Made by a program: the position numbers and the translations under genes | In this document: one piece after another, positions 51,030 to 63,019 of the stretch | Numbering within the stretch: the first letter of the stretch is position 1 | How the letters are laid out: each line of letters begins with the position of its first letter | DNA from: Anaerotruncus sp. | GTDB lineage: Bacteria; Bacillota; Clostridia; Oscillospirales; Acutalibacteraceae | Direction: 5' to 3' | DNA: 64,000 nucleotides | NCBI GenBank assembly: GCA_022009795.1 | Contig: CP091724.1 | Coordinates: 744,001 to 808,000 of the forward strand | The notes under the pieces: model-generated | Seen by the model: the letters and a program-made list of their open reading frames with translations, nothing else | Told to the model about the DNA's origin: nothing | The model's database searches: none

Positions 51030-51570
51030 TTATTTTTCGTAAACAGATCTTTTGAGTGCGCCGATATAAGGCAGATTTCTGTATTTTTGATCATAATCAA
51101 GCCCGTAGCCCACAACAAATTCATCCGGCACATCACAGCCTACATAATCGGGAGAAATCTGCGCTACTCGCCTTTCGGGCTTATCAAGCAAAGTAACGAT
51201 GCTTATTGAATTTGCGCCGCGGGTTTTAAGAATTTCGGAAACATATTTCAGCGTTCTGCCGCTGTCCAAAATATCCTCAACAATCAAAACATCATAGCCG
51301 TCCAAATCAATATCGATATCCTTGGTGATTTTAACACGGCCTGTTGATTCCGTGCCGCTGCCGTAAGAAGATACGGACATAAAATCAATGCTGAGCGGCA
51401 AATCAATATGACGAACGAGATCCGTCATAAAGAAAACACAGCCTTTGAGAATACCGAGAACAAGCAGATTTTTTTCCCTTGAAATCTTTAGTGATTTGGG
51501 CACCGAGCCTTGCGTTTATATCGCTCAGCTCCTGCTCCGAAACAAGAATTTTTTCAATATCACCAAGCAT
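51030..51570 (-). CDS. hpt: Hypoxanthine(-guanine) phosphoribosyltransferase (one frameshift)
   Basis: About 180 residues. Start MLGDIEKILVSEQELSDINA, substrate segment VLGILKGCVFFMTDLVRHID, PRPP-binding motif VLIVEDILDSGRTL, and the end DEFVVGYGLDYDQKYRNLPY. Converts hypoxanthine or guanine plus PRPP to IMP/GMP. One break at about 51473. It follows the nucleoside ABC importer genes, so imported purines are salvaged directly. Confidence 0.95.
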
Positions 51571-51579
51571 AATTAAAAC

Positions 51580-52577
51580 TTACCTATCCTCTCTGAAATA
51601 TGACAAACCGAGCGAAGCGGGACCAAGATTTTCCCTTTTTTTCTTCTTAACGCTTGCCAAAACAAGAACAATAATAGTTACAACATAAGGAATCATCTTA
51701 TAAAGCTCCTGAGTACGAAGTGCACCCGGAACATAAAGATAAACTATATACAAGCCGCCGAAAGCAATAGAGCCGAGAATACTGAGATTCGGGCGCCAAA
51801 TTGCAAAAATTACAAGCGCGATTGCAAGCCAGCCTCTGTCGCCGAAGCCGTCGTTTGACCATACGCCGTTTGCATAATCCATAACGTAATAAAGGCCGCC
51901 GAATCCGGCGATAACACTGCCAAGGCAGGTTGCTATATATTTTGAGCGATTTACATTGATGCCTGCTGCATCGGCTGTGGCAGGATTTTCACCCACCGCC
52001 CTAAGATGCAGACCGCCCCTTGTGCGATTAAGGAAAAAAGAGCATGCGATTGCAATAATAATTGCCGCATATGCAAGAAATCCGTATGAAAGGAAGAGCT
52101 TGCCGAACCAACCCGTGCTATCCGCACCGGGAAGAGTTGTTCTGAAAAAGCCGCTTGTTGTGGTAAGAGCAACGGAAGGAACATCGGAGCCTGTGATTTT
52201 GATAAGAGAGCCGCCGAAAAAGTTACCGAAGCCGGTTCCGAAAGTTGTGAGCGCCAAACCGGTAACATTCTGATTTGCACGGAGTGTAACGGTTAAGAAG
52301 CAATATAAAAGGCCCGCCAAAAAAGACCCGAGTATGCAGCAAAGAAGCGGAATCAAAACCGCAAGAAACGGAACGGCATCGGCTTTTTGATTCAAGAGAA
52401 TTTTTCATAAAGAAAAGCGCCGATAACACCGCTCATGCCGCCGATATACATAACGCCGGGGATGCCGAGATTAAGGTTGCCCGATTTTTCCGTCATTATT
52501 TCGCCGGTTGAGCCGAAAAGAAGCGGAATACCCTGCATTATGGCTCTGTGAAGAAAGGTTATGAGTGAAGAAAACAT
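51580..52577 (-). CDS. Nucleoside ABC transporter permease (NupQ-like, frameshifted)
   Basis: About 330 residues, 8-10 membrane helices. N-terminus MFSSLITFLHRAIMQGIPLL then GEIMTEKSGNLNLGIPGVMY. Central GLHLRAVGENPATADAAGIN is the EAA-like loop of this family. End LVLASVKKKRENLGPASLG. One break at 52395-52400. It follows the other permease by 2 bases. Works with the BmpA-like lipoprotein and the double ATPase. Confidence 0.92.
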
Positions 52578-52578
52578 A

Positions 52579-53693
52579 TCACTTTACCTCCTTATTTGCT
52601 TTTCTGAACTTTAACTCATAGTTGATGAAGAATTCACTGCCTATGATAAAGAAAAGAATAATGCCGGTTATAATATCCGAAAATGATTCGTTAAGATTAA
52701 ACACCATTGAAATTTGGCTTGCGCCTGCGCTGAGGAAAACGAGCAGGAATGAAGTGAGAATCATATAAATCGGGTTAAACTTTGCAAGCCACGAAACCAT
52801 GATTGCAGTGAAGCCCCTGTTTCCCGCCGTTGAGGAGGAAATGGTGTGGTCTGTGCCGCCAACGAGCAAAAAGCCCGCAATACCGCATACTGCACCGGAT
52901 ACAAACATAGTTCTTAAAATAACTTTTTTTAACATTTATACCGATATATTTTGCGGTGTTTTCGGATTCGCCGACGACGGAGAGCTCATAGCCGTGCTTG
53001 CTGTATTTGAGATAGATGTACATTGCAACGGTGAGCACCAAAACGATCAGAATATTAAGCAAATAATCATAATCACCGATTGTGGGCAGCCAACCCTGCA
53101 TTGAATTTCCGTTTATAACACCGATTTTTACCGGAGCCTTTCGGATTTTTCCCAATACATACAAAAAAATATGATACAATTTGAATTGCAACATAGTTCA
53201 TCATAAGCGTGAACAAGGTTTCGTTTGTATTAAAATTAGCCTTAAAGATTGCCGGGATGAGAGCCCAAATCGCACCTGCAAGAATGCTTACAACGAGCAT
53301 AACAATAATAAGCAAGCCGTTAGGAAGCTTGCCGCCGAGCAATATCATACAAGCAGCTGTTGCAAGGCCGCCGATAAGCACCTGGCCTTCACCGCCTATA
53401 TTCCAAAATCGCATTTTAAAAGCGGGAGTTAACGCAAGCGAAACACAGAGCAGCATTGCAAGATTTTGCAAAAGCTTCCAAATTTTTCTTCCAGTTCCGA
53501 AAGCGCCCTCAAACATTGTGGCATACACGGAGAAAGGATTTTCACCTGTTAACAGCATAGTAACAACGGCACAGATAATAAGTGCCGCCAAAACAGCTCC
53601 GATGCGAATAAGCCATGCTTTTCCGCCGGATATATGGGCACGCTTTGCAATATGGAAAAGCGGCTCATGAACTTTTTTGTTTTTCGTTTCCAT
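52579..53693 (-). CDS. Nucleoside ABC transporter permease (NupP-like, frameshifted)
   Basis: About 370 residues. Start METKNKKVHEPLFHIAKRAH, helices, LTPAFKMRFWNIGGEGQVLI, the loop YELSVVGESENTAKYIGINV and C-terminal GIILFFIIGSEFFINYELKF. Breaks around 53165 and 52930. ATG overlaps the ATPase stop by one base (TAATG). Confidence 0.92.
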
Positions 53694-55236
53694 TACTGCT
53701 CCTCCTTGCTTTCTGTTTTGGTCATGAGGAAGCCGATTTCCTCTTTATTTGTTGTGCGGCCGTCAACCACACCCGTTACCTTGCCTGAATTCATAACAAG
53801 AATTCTGTCGCAAAAGCTCAACAAGAACATCAAGATCCTCGCCGACGAAGATTACCGCAACGCCGTTTGCTTTTTGTTTATTAAGTAAATTATAAATCAC
53901 ATATGACGAATTAATATCAAGGCCTCTTACCGGATAAGCGGCCATAAGCAGCCTTGGATTTAAAAGCAATCTCTCTGCCCACAAGTATTTTTTTGAACAT
54001 TACCGCCCGAAAGCTTACGCACGGGGGTGGCTGTGCCCGGAGTAACAACCTCAAGGCTTTGAATTATATTCTCTGCAAGATCCTTGGGATTTTTTCTGTC
54101 TACAAAGAAGGAGTGACCCTTTTTATAGCTTCTGAGCATCATATTATCGGTAATATCCATATTGCCCACGAGGCCCATACCGAGCCTGTCTTCGGGAACA
54201 AAGGAAAGCCTAACGCCGAGCTCGCGGATTTGAGTGGGCGTTTTATCGCGAAGATTAACGGTTTCACCGTCTTGCGTGTTATAGAATATTTCGCCGTTTT
54301 CAAGATTTTTGAAGGCCTGCAACAGCCTCAAGCATTTCTCTTTGGCCGCTGACCGCAATGCCTGCTATGCCGAGAATTTCACCCGACCTTGCCGTGAATG
54401 AAATATCATCAAGAATAATTCTGCCCTCTGCATTTTTTTGCTGAAATATGCTTAACCATAAGCATATCTGCGGGATTTACGGGATTCGTTCTTTCGATAT
54501 TAAGCGAAATCTTTTTTTCCCACCATCATTTCGGTGAGCGATTGCTCTGTTGCATCTTTAGTTTCAACAGTGCCGATATATTCACCCTTGCGCAAAACCG
54601 CCACACGATCCGAAAGCTCAAGCACCTCGTGAAGCTTATGGGTGATTATTATAATTGATTTGCCGTCTGCGCGCATTTTACGCAAAACATCAAACAGTTT
54701 ATCTGTTTCGTGCGGTGTAAGAACCGCCGTGGGCTCATCAAGGATAAGTATATCGGCGCCCCTGTAAAGCACTTTGATAATTTCAACGGTTTGCTTTTCA
54801 GACACGGACATCTCATAGATTTTTCTGTTTAAATCTATTTCAAAGCCGTATTTATCGGTAATTTCGCGAACCTTTTTTTCTGCTTCTTTAAGATTAAATT
54901 TTTTACCGTCATTAACACCTAAAACGATATTTTTCGGTTGCGTTAAAAAAACATCAACAAGCTTGAAATGCTGATGCACCATTCCGATTCCGCATTCAAA
55001 AGAATCTTTGGGGGATTTTATCACAACTTCTTTACCGTTAATAAATATTTGGCCTTCATCCGGGAAATAAATACCTGAAAGCATATTCATAAGGGTGGTT
55101 TTTGCCGCTGCCGTTTTTCGCCTAATATTGCAAAGGATTTCACTTTTTACCTGCAAATTAACATCTTTATTGGCAACGATTGAGCCGAAAGTTTTTTTGT
55201 GATACCTTTAAGCTCTATTGCAAGAGATTCGCTCAT
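53693..55236 (-). CDS. Nucleoside ABC transporter ATPase with two ABC domains (NupO-like, frameshifted)
   Basis: About 510 residues. Start MSESLAIELKGITK. First domain: Walker A damaged by breaks at about 55115-55195 but followed by KTTLMNMLSGIYFPDEGQI, signature MSVSEKQTVEIIKVLYRGA and Walker B ILILDEPTAVLTPHE. The second domain has GNVQK-type signature RKLSGGNVQK, LRLSFVPEDRLGMGLVG and a C-terminal end matching RbsA/NupO-like proteins. Breaks also at 54510, 54440, 54320, 53990 and 53815. Energises uptake by the two permeases. Confidence 0.92.
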
Positions 55237-55334
55237 TACTTGCCCTCCGTGGAAATATAAATAATATATTAAAATATTATACCGCGGCCGATTTTTCATC
55301 GGCCACGGAAAATATTATAACTTATTTATTCAAC

Positions 55335-56588
55335 TTAGAATTTTGTATCAAGAAGAGTGATACCGTCAATTTGAATATCAAAGTAAGGTGCTGAACGGAA
55401 TTCAGACTCATGGAAATAGCCGTCTGAAACAGCCTCTGTGTCCGGAGTATAAGCTTCATCCGTATCAACATCTGCCATGTAGCTTGTAAGATGACCGTCA
55501 GCATCAACCTTTGCATTTACATTCTTATTGTCTGCAACTGTTACGGTAAATGTTGAAGTGTCAAATACATGAATCTCACCGGATTCAAGCTTTGCTTTTG
55601 CAGCATCAATAGCTTCCTGAGTTCCCTCTGCAGCTGCCTGAGTATTTACATCTGTGAGAACAACAGAACCTGTTGAAAGATTACCTGTCCAATCCTTTTC
55701 GATATCCTTGCCGTTCTTTACGCAATCAATTGCATGCTCAAAGTAAGGAGCCCAATCAATTCTTGAAGAAACGATAAAGGTGTTGGGGCAAGCCTGCTGT
55801 GTGCTGCCGTTGTAAGAAACATTGGGAACACCTTCTGATTCGCAAGCAGTGGGAGCACCCATTGAATCGGCATGCTGGCTGATAAGAACACAACCGTTGT
55901 GGATAAGCTTAAGAGCAGCCTCTTTTTCAGCAGTTTCATCATACCAAGAACCGGTAAATGTAACCTCCATGGTTACGGACGGGCAAACGCTCTTTGCGCC
56001 GAGATAAAACGAAGTGTAGCCGGAAATAACTTCTGCATAAGTAAATGCACCTACGTAGCCCATTTTAGCCTGATCTGCAGTGATTTTGCCTGCATTGATC
56101 ATTTCGTTGAGCTTTTCACCTGCAGCAACGCCTGCAAGGAAACGGCCTTCATAGATGGAGGCAAATGCATTGTGATAGTTTGAAAGGCCTTCTGTGTGAG
56201 CCTTTGTGCCGGTTGCATGAAGGAACTGAACTTCAGGGAACTTCCTAGCAGCCTGAATGATATAGTCCTCGTGGCCAAAGCTGTCTGCAAATATGATATC
56301 GCAGCCCTCGTCAACAAGCTGTGCAGCTGCTTCATAGCACTCGCTGCCTTCCGGAATGTTTGTTTTCTTGAGGATCTTTACTCCGGCTTTTTTTCACAAG
56401 CTTCTTCAGCAGCTGTGATAAAGTTTTTTTGTCGTAGGTTGAGTTTTTCATCGTGTAAGTAAAATGAAACCAACCGTAAGATCCGATTTGGCTTTGTTTG
56501 AGTCATTCTTAGCTGAGCAGCCGGCAAAAACTGCGCCGACAAATACTACTGCAAGAAGAACTGCAATAATTTTTTTTGCCAATTTCAT
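55335..56588 (-). CDS. BmpA-family nucleoside-binding lipoprotein (frameshifted)
   Basis: About 415 residues, exported. MKLAKKIIAVLLAVVFVGAV, lipobox VFAGC, mature start SAKNDSNKAKSDLTVGF. Ligand-binding fold segments: KKTNIPEGSECYEAAAQLVD, GCDIIFADSFGHEDYIIQAA, QFLHATGTKAHTEGLSNYHN and GYVGAFTYAEVISGYTSFYL. Breaks near 56575, 56430 and 56390. Substrate-binding component of the adjacent importer; homologues (BmpA, PnrA, NupN) bind purine nucleosides. Confidence 0.94.
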
Positions 56589-56661
56589 TTGACTTTCCTC
56601 CGTTAAATAAATGGAATTTTTATAACATGCGCAAATGCGCCTATTACCTGCTTAAATCAAA

Positions 56662-57249
56662 TCAATTCCTGAAAACGATATTTCCCGTTTTTGCATCCAT
56701 GCTTTCGATTATTGCAAGGCTTTCAACGCGAATGCCCTGCGCCCTGATTTCGTCGCCCCCATGCTGATAGCCTTTTTTCGATTACAGTGCCGCAGCCAAC
56801 AAGCTCGGCGCCGCTTTCCTTAACCATTTGGATAAGGCCGCGAAGCGCATTGCCCACTGCGAGAAAATCATCAACAATAAGCACTTTATCGCCTTTACCG
56901 AGAAAGCGCTTTGAAACCATAACATTATAAGTGGTGCCATGGGTAAACGATTCAACGGGAGTTACATAAACATCGCCGGCGATATTTTTTTAGTTTTATT
57001 CTTTTTTTCGCAAAAAAACGAGCGGGCAGCCGAATTCCTGAGCAACCATTGAGCCGATTGCAATGCCGGAAGCCTCAATCGTTAAAAATTTTTATTTATA
57101 TCTGCATCTTTATATAAGCGGTGAAATTCCTTGCCTATTTCTTTCATAAAAGGAATATCTATCTGATGGTTTAAGAAGCAATCCACCTTTAATATATTGC
57201 CCTCGTAAACCTCGCCCTCTTCGACAATTTTACGCTTTAAAAGCTCCAT
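56662..57249 (-). CDS. xpt: Xanthine phosphoribosyltransferase (frameshifted)
   Basis: About 193 residues. Start MELLKRKIVEEGEVYEGNIL, KVDCFLNHQIDIPFMKEIGK, EASGIAIGSMVAQEFGCPLV, PRPP motif VLIVDDFLAVGNALRGLIQM and the end SMDAKTGNIVFRN. Converts xanthine to XMP. Breaks near 57090, 56995-57015 and 56770. Upstream of the nucleoside importer on the same strand, completing a purine-salvage cluster. No purine riboswitch was recognised in the 215 bases upstream. Confidence 0.93.
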
Positions 57250-57464
57250 AAGATTCTGTTTACACCACTTTCAAAATTGATATGGATATAATAAACTAAT
57301 GTAACAGGCATTGCAATAATTTGACGAATTTTGACACCAAATTTTAACCTTTTATAAACTATATAAAACAAATGGCCAAAAGCCGGTGGAAATGATTTAA
57401 ATATATTGTTTATTTCACCGAATTATTGTAAAATAACAACATAAAAGCATTAAGGAGAATAACC

Positions 57465-58527
57465 GTGGCAAATCTGTTTGAATACGCCGAGAGATTCGGC
57501 GGCATAAAATTTAACGAAATCGGTCTTACGGAAGCGGACAATGCAATTTTCAGCCGCCTTGCATACTGTGATTTTTCTGAATATGCAGGCAAAACGCTCG
57601 GCGAAATTTCAAAGCTTTTGAACATTTCCGATGAAAGTGCCGAAAACAAAAAGCACGGCATATTTAACGCAGCAACTGCTTTTGCAAATCGGCGAGAGCG
57701 AGCGATTCAAAAAAACATAATCGTTTTACAAACACGAGAAACCGTGAGCGAGGATTTTGCAACGGCCTTTTTACGGCGTTATGTTTGAGATTTACGATGG
57801 TTTATATTACGCCGCCTTCAGAGGAACGGATGAAAAAATTGTGAGCTTTTACGAGGACGCCGAGCTTGCATACAAATTCCCGATAACGAGCCAAACAACT
57901 GCATTAAAATACATAAGCGAAGCAATTGCGAATTTAGGCGGCAGATACTATATAGGCGGCCATTCAAAGGGCGGAAACCTTGCCATCTTTTCCTATCTTT
58001 TTCTAAAAGACGAAGAAAAGGAACACATTATCAGAGTTTACAACAACGACGGCCCCGGCCTGCCGAACGAAGTGGCGGAGATTATGTTTACCCCACAGGC
58101 AAACGAAACGGTTTTGAACCTGCTGCCGGAGGACTCGATAGTTGGAAGGATGCTTGCACCGGGCGGAAAAAACAAAATAATCAAAAGCGAAGCCTCGGGC
58201 GGCGCACAGCACAATATTTTCACTTGGATATTAAAAGGCTCGGAATTTGAATCCGCAAAGCGCTTCAGCCTGCTATCCGATTATATGGAAGACACATTGA
58301 CCGAAAGCCTTGAAACGATGAATCCGGAGCAACTGAAAAGCATTGTGCAAAAGCTTTTTGAAATCGCAAAAGCCGCAGGAATAAAAACGATTGACGACAT
58401 AAGCATAAAAAACTACAAAAGCCTTATCGTTGCCGTGCCGGAGCTTTACAAGCTTGTGAATGACGAAAAACAGCGAAGTGCCCGACACGGTGAAAACTTT
58501 AATTTCAAGCTTTATAAATTCAATTAA
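57465..58527 (+). CDS. DUF2974 (Mbeg1-like) alpha/beta-hydrolase-fold protein (frameshifted)
   Basis: About 353 residues. AAGGAG precedes GTG 57465: VANLFEYAERFGGIKFNEIG. Corrections at about 57680-57770 give LLLQIGESERFKNIIVYKHE and ATAFYGVMFEIYDGLYYAAF. The nucleophile elbow GGHSKGGNLAIF carries the serine, and FRGTDEK, YNNDGPGLP and GGAQHNIFTWILKG are typical of DUF2974 lipase-like proteins. Cytoplasmic; substrate unknown. Confidence 0.85.
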
Positions 58528-58529
58528 CA

Positions 58530-58844
58530 TTGAAAAAAATCATCAACTATTCCCTGCCCGATTTTGAGGACGCACTGAATACGGCGGCAAAAAAGCTTGC
58601 CGAAAGCCGAGAAAAATCCGAAGCTCAAAAGCAGCTTGAAAAAGAAGAAGCGGAGCGCAAACGGCTTGAACGCGACACGGAACGCAAGACCGAGCGTGAG
58701 AAACGGCAATCAAGGCGCAACGAGCAAAGAAGCAAACGCAATTCGGCACGAAACGAAAGCCGAGAAAAAGCGGCAGAAAAAAAGCACGCCGATAAAAAAA
58801 GAAAAATAATCAAACAACAAGAAAAACCGACCGTTCTATTATGA
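58530..58844 (+). CDS. Highly charged Lys/Arg/Glu-rich small protein or C-terminal tail
   Basis: 104-codon frame directly after the DUF2974 stop: LKKIINYSLPDFEDALNTAA, then an almost uninterrupted K/R/E helix such as ESREKSEAQKQLEKEEAERK. There is no clear ribosome site; only a TTG could start it. It may be a tail of the upstream protein if a run error created the stop at 58525, or a separate small coiled-coil protein. A terminator overlaps its end. Confidence 0.4.
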   Translation: MKKIINYSLPDFEDALNTAAKKLAESREKSEAQKQLEKEEAERKRLERDTERKTEREKRQSRRNEQRSKRNSARNESREKAAEKKHADKKRKIIKQQEKPTVLL

Positions 58845-58860
58845 ACAGTCGGTTATTTTT
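58825..58860. terminator. Bidirectional terminator between the DUF2974 locus and putP
   Basis: AACCGACCGTTC (58825-58836) pairs with GAACAGTCGGTT (58843-58854), with T's on the right and A's on the left; it serves both convergent transcripts. Confidence 0.85.
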
Positions 58861-58861
58861 A

Positions 58862-60379
58862 TTATTTATCTGCCTTTGCGGCTTCAAATTCATCAATAAT
58901 TTCCTGTTCGGGAGCTTTTGTAAGCAACGAAACAACAACGATGAATATACTTTGAAACAATAAATGCCGGCAATAATTCATAAAGGCTGAAAATGCCGCC
59001 CTGAGCATAGTGCCAGGCTATAACGGTGATACCGCCGGAAATCATACCTGCCATAGCGCCCCATTTATTTGTTCGCTTCCAGAAGAGCGAGAACAGCATA
59101 AGAGGCCCGAACGATGCGCCGAAGCCTGCCCATGCAAAGCTTACGATTCTGAAAACGGAGGAATCGGGATTCCATGCGAAAACAACGCCGAGAACGGCAA
59201 TTGCAATAACGGTTGCCCTTGCGGCAATCATTTTAACCTTTTCGGAAATTTTAAGGCGAAGTGAGCCAACCATTAAATCCTGGCTGATTGCAGATGCAGC
59301 GGCAAGAAGCTGACTGTCTGCCGTGGACATGGTTGAAGCCAAAATACCTGCCAAAATAAGACCCGCAAGAAGCGCAAAGAACACGCCGTGCTTTGCAAGC
59401 AAAGCGGCAATTGCAACGATAATCGTTTCGCTGTCTTTAAGAACCATGGAGGATTCGTTTTTGCTCATTGCAAGGCCCACGATACCGATAATAATTGCAA
59501 CGCTCATTGCGATAACAACCCAAATGCTTGCAACTCGCCTTGAAGTTTTAATCTTATTCGGATCCTTAATTGCCATGAAGCGAAGAAGGATATGAGGCAT
59601 ACCAAAATAGCCGAGTCCCCAAGCAAGAGTAGAAACAATGGTAGATCCTCCGAAGGGAACCATATTTCCGGCGCCGTCTGTTGTTGATGTTAAAGAAAGG
59701 TAATGAGGAATTGATTTTGCGTTTTCCGCAACCGCATCCCAACCGCCTGCCGTTTTTATACCAAAGCAAAGAACGGCAATCAAAGCAATTGTCATAATAA
59801 TTGCCTGAATGAAATCGGTTGTTGAAGCGGCGAGGAAACCGCCGAGAGTTGTATAAAGCACGATTACGATTGCCGAAACAATAACGGCGAGATGATAGTC
59901 CATGCCGAAAAGCGAGGAAAACAGCTTGCCGCAGGTGGAAAAGCCGGAAGCCGTGTAAGGGATAAAGAAGATTATAATAAGCAGTGCCGAAGCAAACATC
60001 AGCACATGCGTGTTATCCTTAAATCTTTTGCCGAAGAAATCGGGAATTGTGATGGCGCCTATTCTGCTTGAATAGTTGCGAAGCCTTTTTGCGACAATAA
60101 GCCAATTAAGATATGTACCTATTGCAAGGCCGATAGCCGTCCACGAAGCCTCGGCAATACCGCAAAGATATGCAAGGCCGGGCATGCCCATAAGCAGCCA
60201 GCCGCTCATATCGGACGCCTCGGCGCTCATTGCAGTTACAAGCGGCCCAAGCTGCCTGCCTCCGAGATAGAAGTCATCAACACTATTATTCTTTTTTTAG
60301 AGCACACAATACCCACGATTACCATTGCCACCAAATAAACAACAATCGCGATTATTATGCAAATATTCGCAACAGACAT
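58862..60379 (-). CDS. putP: Sodium/proline symporter (SSS family, frameshifted)
   Basis: About 505 residues, 13 membrane helices. GGAGGTTT precedes ATG 60379 (MSVANICIIIAIVVYLVAMV). Family motifs: DFYLGGRQLGPLVTAMSAEA, SDMSGWLLMGMPG, GLGYFGMPHILLRFMAIKD, STMSTADSQLLAAASAISQD (sodium site) and FAWAGFGASFGPLMLFSLFW. Breaks near 60290 and 58950. Imports proline with Na+. Confidence 0.94.
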
Positions 60380-60533
60380 TGCCAAACCTCCGAAACATAA
60401 TATTTTTTTATATTAACATATTTAGTGATATATGTCAAAAGAAAATACGCAGAAGCTTGCAAAAAAACGGCTTATTTTTGACGAAATACAGAAAAAAAGA
60501 GACTATAAAAGCAAAAAAAGCCCTTGCCAAAAA

Positions 60534-60560
60534 GGCACATTCCGAATACGAATGTGCCCT
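60534..60560 (-). terminator. Terminator downstream of uraA
   Basis: GGCACATTC (60534-60542) pairs with GAATGTGCC (60550-60558), extended outside by CTTGC/GCAAG. On the minus strand it leads into GGGCTTTTTTT. Confidence 0.75.
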
Positions 60561-60595
60561 ATGCAAGAGCAAAAAATTTAAAACACGAATATTAC

Positions 60596-62011
60596 TTATT
60601 CGGCGTCATTTTTAACTTTCTTTTTACCGTAATCCGATTCAAGATTGATTTGTTTTGAATCTGTATCTGCCTTAAATGCCTGTTCGGGATCAAAATCTTT
60701 TTCCGGGAAGATAAGATTGAGCACGATACCTGCGATTGAAGCGCATGCAAGAGCGGTAAGAGTGATGGTTGAAGAACCCACATGGAAAGTGATGCCATCC
60801 GTAAGGCCGAGAGCCACAACAAGAATAACAGCCGCAACAATTGTGTTTCTTGCCTTTGAGAAATCAACCTTAGCCTCAACAACATTGCGAACACCGATAG
60901 CGGAAATCATACCGTAAAGCACAAATGAAATACCGCCTACAACAGCCGTGGGAATGGATTCAATAACAGCCGCAAACTTAGGAGAAAGGCTGAAAAACAC
61001 GGCAAAATAAGCCGCAATACGAATAACGCGGGGATCATAAACCTTGGAAAGGGCAAGAACGCCTGTGTTTTTCGCCGTATGTGGTGTTTGCCGGAGCGCC
61101 GAAAAAGAGACGCAATTGAAGTTGCAAGACCATCGCCGAGAAGAGTTCTGTTTAAGCCGGGGTCGTTGATGTAGTTTCTGTTGCAAGTAGCGGAAATAGC
61201 GGAAATATCACCGATATGCTCCATAATTGTGGCGATTGCGATGGGAACGATTGCAATGATTGCCGATATTGCGATTGACTTATCGTGAACACCGCCGAAA
61301 ACGGTTGACGACCACTCAATCGGATTACCGATCCACGGAGCGGCTTTAATTGCGCTGAAATCGATTGCAAAGCTTTCTACGCCGCCTACATTGCCGACAA
61401 GAACAGCAACGATATAAGAACCCACAATGCCCAAGAGAATAGGAACAATCTTAATCATGCCCTTGCCGAAAATGTTGAACACGATAACAAGAATAAGTGC
61501 AACGACTGCAAGCCACCAATTCGTTTTGCAGTTATTAACTGCAGAAGGAGCTAGACCGAGGCCGATTGCCATAATGATCGGACCGGTTACAACGGGCGGG
61601 AAAAGCTTCATAACCTTATTTACGCCGACGATTTTGATAAGTGCGGCAACGATAAGATAAACAAGGCCTGCACATGCAACACCGAGACACGCATAAGGAA
61701 GAAGCTCCTTATTTCCGCTTCCGTCCGCCTGAAGCGGAGCAACGGCAAGATATCCGCCGATGAAAGCGAAAGAAGAGCCTAGGAATGCCGGAACTTTAAA
61801 TTTTGTGAGGCAGTGGAACAAAAGAGTGCCGAGGCCTGCGAACAAAAGTGTGGTTGAAATTGAAAGACCGGTAAGAAGCGGAACGGTTACCGTGGCGCCG
61901 AACATGGCGAACATGTGCTGAAAGCCGAGCACAACCATTTTGCCTGTGCCGAGCTGGCGGGCGTCATAAATACCGTCCTTACCGATTTTGATTTTTAGAT
62001 TTATTTGCCAT
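60596..62011 (-). CDS. uraA: Uracil permease (NCS2 family, frameshifted)
   Basis: About 470 residues. MANKSK, then LGTGKMVVLGFQHMFAMFGA, VPAFLGSSFAFIGGYLAV, the substrate motif FGAPANTTYGENTGVLALSK (recovered by run correction near 61080-61110) and SPKFAAVIESIPTAVVGGIS. An acidic tail follows. Breaks also near 61990. It lies downstream of upp on the same strand, so uracil uptake and phosphoribosylation are encoded together. Confidence 0.95.
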
Positions 62012-62129
62012 TATTTTTTTCCTCCGAAGCAAGTTACATTTAAAATTAAATACGGTTTTTTGTAAAAAAAGCAGGCAAAAAACGCAAAGCAAAGCGCTGC
62101 ACTGCTTCTCATATAAATATTTTCGGCGA

Positions 62130-62763
62130 TTATTTTGTGCCGAAAATTCTGTCGCCCGCGTCGCCGAGACCGGGAACGATATATCCGTTTTCATTCAAAT
62201 GATCATCCATGCCGGCAACGAAAATATCAACATCGGGATGAGCTTCTTTAAGAGCTTCAAGTCCTTCGGGAGCGGCAATCATGCAAAGGAATTTAATTGA
62301 ACGCGGATTTCTTTTTTTGATTTGGCCGATGGCGTCGATTGCCGAGCCGCCCGTTGCAAGCATTGGGTCAACAACAAACACGTCTCTTTCCTCAATGTCC
62401 TTAGGCAGCTTGCAATAATACTCAACAGGCTCAAGAGTTGTTTCGTCCCTGTAAAGGCCGATATGCCCGACTTTTGCAGACGGAACAAGAGCAAGAGCAC
62501 CGTCCACCATACCGAGGCCTGCACGAAGAATAGGCACGAAAGCGAGCTTTCTGCCTGCAAGCTCTTTACAATGAGCAACTCCGCAGGGAGTTTGAACCTC
62601 TATATCCTGAAGAGGAAGATCCCTTGTTGCATCATAAATCATAAGCATTGCAATTTCGTTTACAAGATCTCTGAATTCTTTTGTTCCCGTTTTAACATCA
62701 CGCAAAACGGAAAGCTTATGCTGGATAAGCGGGTGATCCATAACCACTACTTTTTCTATCCAT
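62130..62763 (-). CDS. upp: Uracil phosphoribosyltransferase
   Basis: About 208 residues. The frame is open from 62771, but the best start is ATG 62763 with GAAAGGA upstream if one A in the run at 62752-62756 is removed, giving MDRKVVVMDHPLIQHKLSVL. Other motifs: GTKEFRDLVNEIAMLM, FVPILRAGLGMVDGALALVP, PRPP site VFVVDPMLATGGSAIDAI and the C-terminal GYIVPGLGDAGDRIFGTK. Makes UMP from uracil. Confidence 0.96.
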
Positions 62764-62985
62764 GCAAACACATCCTTTCAAATTTCATACTTGTTTATAA
62801 ATCAGTATAAAAATGTTCATACTTTTGTATATATTAGCACAATAAATCACCTGTTTCAACAAAATACGCCTTTACAAAACAGTTACAAATGCTTTAAACG
62901 ATTTTTGCCGCACAGCGAAAAAAATTCTATAAAAAGAGCAGCAAAAAGGCATCGAATAATTTTAACGCAAAAACAGGCATAAAAA

Positions 62986-63012
62986 TATCCGCTCCGAAAA
63001 TCGAAGCGGATA
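62986..63012 (-). terminator. Terminator of the fucO-like gene
   Basis: TATCCGCTCCGA (62986-62997) pairs with TCGAAGCGGATA (63001-63012) with one G-T pair and T's following on the minus strand. Confidence 0.8.
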
Positions 63013-63019
63013 AAAAATT

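Noticed and set aside
57250..57464. Purine riboswitch upstream of xpt
   Set aside because: I looked for the conserved core and stems of the purine aptamer on the minus strand and did not see them.
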